From positions 1 through 64,000 of the forward strand of contig NZ_JAFFQC010000012.1 in the NCBI RefSeq assembly GCF_016918545.1: 64,000 nucleotides of DNA, in the 5' to 3' direction. The translations under genes were made by a program, and so were the position numbers. The notes beneath the pieces are model-generated. The model searched no databases. It worked only from the letters and a program-made list of their open reading frames with translations, and was not told the DNA's origin. Source of the stretch: Desulfobulbus alkaliphilus (GTDB taxonomy: Bacteria; Desulfobacterota; Desulfobulbia; Desulfobulbales; Desulfobulbaceae). Below, piece by piece: positions 60,369 to 64,000 of the stretch (within the stretch, counting starts at the first letter, position 1; the number at the start of each line of letters is the position of its first letter).

Positions 60369-61563
60369 ATTGATCGGCATCAACGGAACCATGCTCACCG
60401 ACGAACAGCGCGGGCTGGTACGCCATTGCGCCGCCGTGGTGGTCTCGCGTCGGCACCGGCCCCTGGTGGATGGACTCAATCCACGCCTCCTGGACATCAC
60501 CCCGGTGGCAGCCATGCTCGACCAGGTCGCCGGGGCCCTGACCAGCGGGACGGTGGCGGTCCTGGCCAGCGGCGATCCGCTCTTTCACGGCATTGGTCGA
60601 TCCCTGATCAACCGCTTCGGTCGGGAGCGAGTCACCATTCACCCGGCCCTTTCCGCCGTGCAACTGGCCTGTGCCCGGTTTGGTCTGCCCTGGGACGATC
60701 TTGTCCTGCTCAGCCTCCATGGGCGATCCGGACACAACCTCCCCGGCCGGATACTCGGCCATGACCGGGTGCTGCTGCTCACCGACCACCACAACAGTCC
60801 GGATCAGGTGGCCGCCAGCCTGCTGGCCGCCCTGGAGGCCTGCAACGATGGCGAACGGATTGCCGCCATCCGCATCCGGGTGGCGGAAAACCTGGGTCTT
60901 GACGAAGAACGGTTGATCAGCGGCACCCTGGCTGACATCGCGGCGCAGTCTTTTGCGCCCCTCAACATCATGCTGGTGGAACAGCCGCCCCGGACCGTTC
61001 CCTTGTTTTTTGGCCTGCGTGAATCGGAAATCCGCCATTCCCGGGGATTGATCACCAAAGACGAGGTACGGGCCGCCACCCTGCACCGGCTGCGACTGCC
61101 CGCCGGCGGAGTCCTGTGGGATATCGGCGGCGGCTCGGGGTCCATTTCCCTGGAGGCAGCCCGTCTGGCCCCGGACCTCTCTATTTACACCATCGAAAAA
61201 AAATCGGAAGAGCAGGAGAATATCCGGGCCAATATCCGCACCTACGCCGCCTACAATATCCGCCTTGTTGCGGGAGAGGCTCCGGAGGCCCTGGCTGATC
61301 TCCCTGCCCCGGACCGGATCTTCATTGGTGGCAGCGGCAAGCGCCTGGAGGCCATTTTCGACACGGCGGCAGCCCGACTACCCGCCGGCGGCCGCATCGT
61401 CCTCAACGCTGTGCTGCCGGCAACCGCAACCACGGCCTTGTCCTGTCTGCTTCGCCTCGGGTTCCAGGTGACAAGCGCCACCCTTGCCGTGACCAGGACA
61501 GCGTATCCCGAAGGTAGCCCCCAGGTTTTTAACCCCATAACCCTTATCACAGGCGATAAATGA
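60355..61563 (+). CDS. cbiET: CbiE-CbiT fusion, cobalt-precorrin-6/7 methyltransferase-decarboxylase
   Basis: 402 residues. About 1-205 is the CbiE tetrapyrrole methylase (IELIGINGTMLTDEQR, LASGDPLFHGIG, LSLHGR). About 220-400 is CbiT (SRGLITKDEVRAATL, LWDIGGGSGSISLEAARL, PDRIFIGGSGKRL). Together they methylate C5 and C15 and decarboxylate. ATG 60355 has GAGGAAGG upstream and overlaps cbiD by 14 bases. It corresponds to CobL of the aerobic pathway. Confidence 0.94.
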   Translation: MSRIELIGINGTMLTDEQRGLVRHCAAVVVSRRHRPLVDGLNPRLLDITPVAAMLDQVAGALTSGTVAVLASGDPLFHGIGRSLINRFGRERVTIHPALSAVQLACARFGLPWDDLVLLSLHGRSGHNLPGRILGHDRVLLLTDHHNSPDQVAASLLAALEACNDGERIAAIRIRVAENLGLDEERLISGTLADIAAQSFAPLNIMLVEQPPRTVPLFFGLRESEIRHSRGLITKDEVRAATLHRLRLPAGGVLWDIGGGSGSISLEAARLAPDLSIYTIEKKSEEQENIRANIRTYAAYNIRLVAGEAPEALADLPAPDRIFIGGSGKRLEAIFDTAAARLPAGGRIVLNAVLPATATTALSCLLRLGFQVTSATLAVTRTAYPEGSPQVFNPITLITGDK

Positions 61564-62321
61564 GCACAGCAACTCCATCCTCGCACCCGGGCCATCTGTA
61601 CCTGGTCGGCGTGGGTCCCGGCGACCCGGAACTCATGACCTGCAAAGCTGTCCGCATCCTGAGCAATACCAAGGTCTGGGCCGTCCCCACGGCAAGGGAA
61701 AACGGCAGCAGCAGCGCCCAACAGATTGTCGACGCCATGGTGCCGGCCAATGATCGTGTCATCCTCTCGCTCTGCTTCCCCATGAAAAAAGTCTTCCTTG
61801 GCCGGGACACCGACGACCAGCTGCTTCAGGCCTGGCGGAAATCGGCCGACGAGGTCATCACCCACCTCGATCAGGGCCGGGATGTCGCCTTTCCCACCCT
61901 CGGCGACGCCACCCTGTATTCCACCGCATTTTACCTTCTTGCCATGATCCAGGAACAACGCCCGCGGACCAGGGTGACAGTGATTCCGGGTATCACCGCC
62001 ATGTCGGCCTGCGCCGCGGGTCAGTCCAATCCCCTGGCCCTGGGTGACGATGTCCTGGCCGTGGTGCCGGCGGCCTTTGAAGACGACCGCCTGCGCCAGA
62101 TCCTCACTACCCTGGACTCGGTGGTCCTGATGAAAGTGCACCGGCGCATCGATGCCCTGATTGACCTGCTGACCGAACTCGACCTCATCAGCCATGCCGT
62201 GCTGGTCGAGCGCGCCGGTCTGCCCGACGAACGGGTCTATAACGATGTCCGCGAGGCACGGGGACGACAACTCCACTATTTTTCCACCATGCTGATCCGC
62301 AAAAAACAGGTACAGGTCTGA
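61560..62321 (+). CDS. cbiL: Cobalt-precorrin-2 C20-methyltransferase CbiL
   Basis: 253 residues. Tetrapyrrole methylase fold: YLVGVGPGDPELMTCKAVRI at the N-terminus, LGDATLYSTAFYL and VIPGITAMSACA. It adds a methyl at C20, early in corrin synthesis. The start overlaps the previous stop (ATGA) and a one-base gap separates it from cbiF. Confidence 0.92.
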   Translation: MSTATPSSHPGHLYLVGVGPGDPELMTCKAVRILSNTKVWAVPTARENGSSSAQQIVDAMVPANDRVILSLCFPMKKVFLGRDTDDQLLQAWRKSADEVITHLDQGRDVAFPTLGDATLYSTAFYLLAMIQEQRPRTRVTVIPGITAMSACAAGQSNPLALGDDVLAVVPAAFEDDRLRQILTTLDSVVLMKVHRRIDALIDLLTELDLISHAVLVERAGLPDERVYNDVREARGRQLHYFSTMLIRKKQVQV

Positions 62322-62322
62322 G

Positions 62323-63102
62323 ATGGAACCAACAACACCAACACCCGCTGCCCCTGGCCATCCCGTCATCTTTCTCGGTGCCGGACCGGGTGATCCGGAA
62401 CTGATCACCCTGAAAGGACGCCGTCTGCTCGATACCGCCGACCTGGTGGTCTATGCCGGCAGCCTGGTCAATCCAGCCCTGCTCGATGGTATTCAAGCCA
62501 AGTGCCATGACAGCGCCGCCATGAACCTGGACAGCATCATGGACCTCCTTGCCCAGGGGTATCGGCAGGGGTTGCGGGTCATCCGCCTCCACACCGGCGA
62601 TCCCTCCATCTACGGTGCGATCCGCGAGCAGATGCAGTGGCTGGATCAAGCCGCCATTCCCTACGAGGTGGTTCCGGGAGTCAGCTCTGCTTTTGCCGCC
62701 GCCGCGGCCCTGCGCAGAGAGCTGACCGTCCCCGAGGTCACCCAGACGGTTATTTTGACCCGTCAGGCCGGCCGCACCCCGGTGCCCGAACGAGAGTCCC
62801 TGCGGCACCTGGCCCGGATCCAGGCAACCATGTGTATCTTTCTCAGCGTAGCGATGATATCCCGGGTGGTCGATGATCTGCTCGCCGGCGGTTATGGCCC
62901 AGACACTCCGGTGGCGGTGGTGGAACGGGCCAGCTGGCCGGACGAACAGATCCTTCAAGGCACGCTCACCGATATTGCCGCCCGGGTCCAGGCCTCACGG
63001 ATCAAAAAAACCGCGATGATCGTGGTGGGCCCTGCTCTGGCTGAAGACAGCCGCATCGCCTCCAAACTCTATGACGCCGGCTTTTCCCATGAGTACCGCT
63101 GA
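62323..63102 (+). CDS. cbiF: Cobalt-precorrin-4 C11-methyltransferase CbiF
   Basis: 259 residues. Tetrapyrrole methylase with FLGAGPGDPELITLKGRRLL, VVYAGSLVNPALL, LHTGDPSIYGAIREQM and VPGVSSAFAAAAAL, the usual CbiF/CobM motifs. It methylates C11. The stop shares a base with the next start (TGATG). Confidence 0.94.
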   Translation: MEPTTPTPAAPGHPVIFLGAGPGDPELITLKGRRLLDTADLVVYAGSLVNPALLDGIQAKCHDSAAMNLDSIMDLLAQGYRQGLRVIRLHTGDPSIYGAIREQMQWLDQAAIPYEVVPGVSSAFAAAAALRRELTVPEVTQTVILTRQAGRTPVPERESLRHLARIQATMCIFLSVAMISRVVDDLLAGGYGPDTPVAVVERASWPDEQILQGTLTDIAARVQASRIKKTAMIVVGPALAEDSRIASKLYDAGFSHEYR

Positions 63103-64000
63103 TGACTGGTGAGGAGGCGCCCCAGCGAAATAGCTGTGCCGTGCTCGCCCTCAGCCGCGGCGGCTGTCAACTCGGTCGGCAACTGGCCCAGGCCCTGGGA
63201 GGAGATTTTTTTCCCTGCAAAGGGCGACTGACCACGGTCTTTGCCCAGGTCTGGTCCCAATATCAGCACATTGTCTGTATCATGGCCACCGGCATTGTGG
63301 TCCGCGCCATCGCCCCCCTGCTCAAGGATAAATACCGGGATCCGGCCCTGGTGGTCTGCGATGAACTGGGCCGATTCGCCATCTCGCTTCTTTCCGGCCA
63401 CCTGGGCGGCGCCAATGCGCTGGCCCGGCGGGTCGCCGAGGCAAGCGGAGGTCAGGCGGTTCTCACCACCGCCTCCGATGTCCTGGGGCACACCGCCCTT
63501 GATCTCTGGTGTCGGGATCTGCACCTCATCCCGGCCGAGTCAACCAGCCTGACCCGAGTCATGGCCCGATTGGTGGATCAAGGTTCCATCGCCCTCTGGA
63601 GCCGCTATCCCCTGCCCCCGTTGCCCCATGATATCATGGTTGTAGAGGAGCGGGCGGCCGCCGACCTGATCTTCGATGCCCGGACCGCCGCTCCTTCCCG
63701 GGCGACCCTGCTCCACCCCCGGGCTTTGGTGTTCGGCATTGGCTGTAATCGAGGGACCCCGGCCGCGGCCATTGCCGCCGCGGTGGGCGCAACCTGCCGG
63801 ACGCATCATCTGGCCCCGCAGGCCATAGCCCGCCTGGCCTCCATCGATCTGAAAAAAGACGAACAGGGACTGTGCGCCTATGCCCGGCAGGCAGGATTGC
63901 TCATAGATTTTTTTACCAGCGATGAACTCAATCGGGTCGAGGGGCTTGCAAGTTCGGCGGCAGTTCTCCGGGCCACCGGCGCCAAAGGGGTGGCGGAACC
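63102..64000 (+). CDS. cbiG: Cobalt-precorrin-5A hydrolase CbiG (3' end cut by window)
   Basis: The frame runs to the window end without a stop, giving at least 299 residues. CbiG features: CIMATGIVVRAIAPLL, DPALVVCDELGRFAISLLSG, HLGGANALARRVA, and the C-terminal domain start FGIGCNRGTPAAAI. It opens the ring lactone and releases acetaldehyde in ring contraction. It may continue into a CbiH domain, as such fusions are known, but this cannot be seen. Confidence 0.92.
   Translation, partial: MTGEEAPQRNSCAVLALSRGGCQLGRQLAQALGGDFFPCKGRLTTVFAQVWSQYQHIVCIMATGIVVRAIAPLLKDKYRDPALVVCDELGRFAISLLSGHLGGANALARRVAEASGGQAVLTTASDVLGHTALDLWCRDLHLIPAESTSLTRVMARLVDQGSIALWSRYPLPPLPHDIMVVEERAAADLIFDARTAAPSRATLLHPRALVFGIGCNRGTPAAAIAAAVGATCRTHHLAPQAIARLASIDLKKDEQGLCAYARQAGLLIDFFTSDELNRVEGLASSAAVLRATGAKGVAE

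Overview
The window looks like a chromosomal segment of a Gram-negative anaerobe of the sulfate-reducing Desulfobacterota, most likely near Desulfobulbales. This is inferred from gene content: several TauE/SafE-type anion exporters, an anaerobic (early cobalt insertion) cobalamin pathway with a class II CbiK chelatase, an Mrp/Mbh-like antiporter operon, the carboxyspermidine route and many phosphorelay proteins. No rRNA, tRNA or CRISPR array was seen. No intact transposase was found.

Layout. 0-0.5 kb: end of a probable outer-membrane protein. 0.7-13 kb: a signalling island built around a TauE/SafE exporter (7108-8412, minus), with two paralogous dCache histidine kinases, three stand-alone receivers, a cytidylate-kinase-like/receiver fusion, a PEP-synthase-like protein and a TetR regulator. 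The same 16-bp palindromic site lies upstream of the tetR gene and of the exporter operon. 13.3-17.5 kb: a tight sulfur amino acid operon (metX-metW-cysE-cysK-MOSC). 17.9-19 kb: a lone glycosyltransferase. 19.4-27.3 kb: a ten-gene Mrp/Mbh-type antiporter operon ending in a strong terminator. 28-32 kb: two tandem, highly similar copies of a TauE/SafE plus 140-residue membrane protein cassette, each preceded by a conserved 31-codon small ORF.

32-35.6 kb: gene-poor DNA with a universal stress protein, a DUF1186 protein and decayed ORFs. 35.6-39.3 kb: a DUF4168 exported protein with a near-perfect sigma-54 promoter, divergent from a histidine kinase and NtrC-type activator pair. 39.5-43 kb: a membrane-anchored protein, a Ste24-like protease and a SprT-like/DUF2786 fusion. 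43.2-47.6 kb: speA, carboxyspermidine dehydrogenase and nspC (polyamines). 47.9-52.7 kb: an M24 peptidase, a DUF4388 protein, a group II PLP decarboxylase and a coiled-coil/HTH protein. 52.7 kb to the end: a cobalamin riboswitch with its own terminator, followed by cbiK, a corrinoid-type ABC transporter and cbiA, cbiC, cbiD, cbiET, cbiL, cbiF, cbiG (the last cut by the window end).

From about 32 to 59 kb the intergenic DNA is seeded with about a dozen copies, whole or partial, of one roughly 219-bp repeat. It has 13-bp terminal inverted repeats (CCTGAATCCGTGA) and an internal foldback. Copies sit inside operons, supply stop codons to upstream genes, and cause false N-terminal extensions when the longest reading frame is taken.
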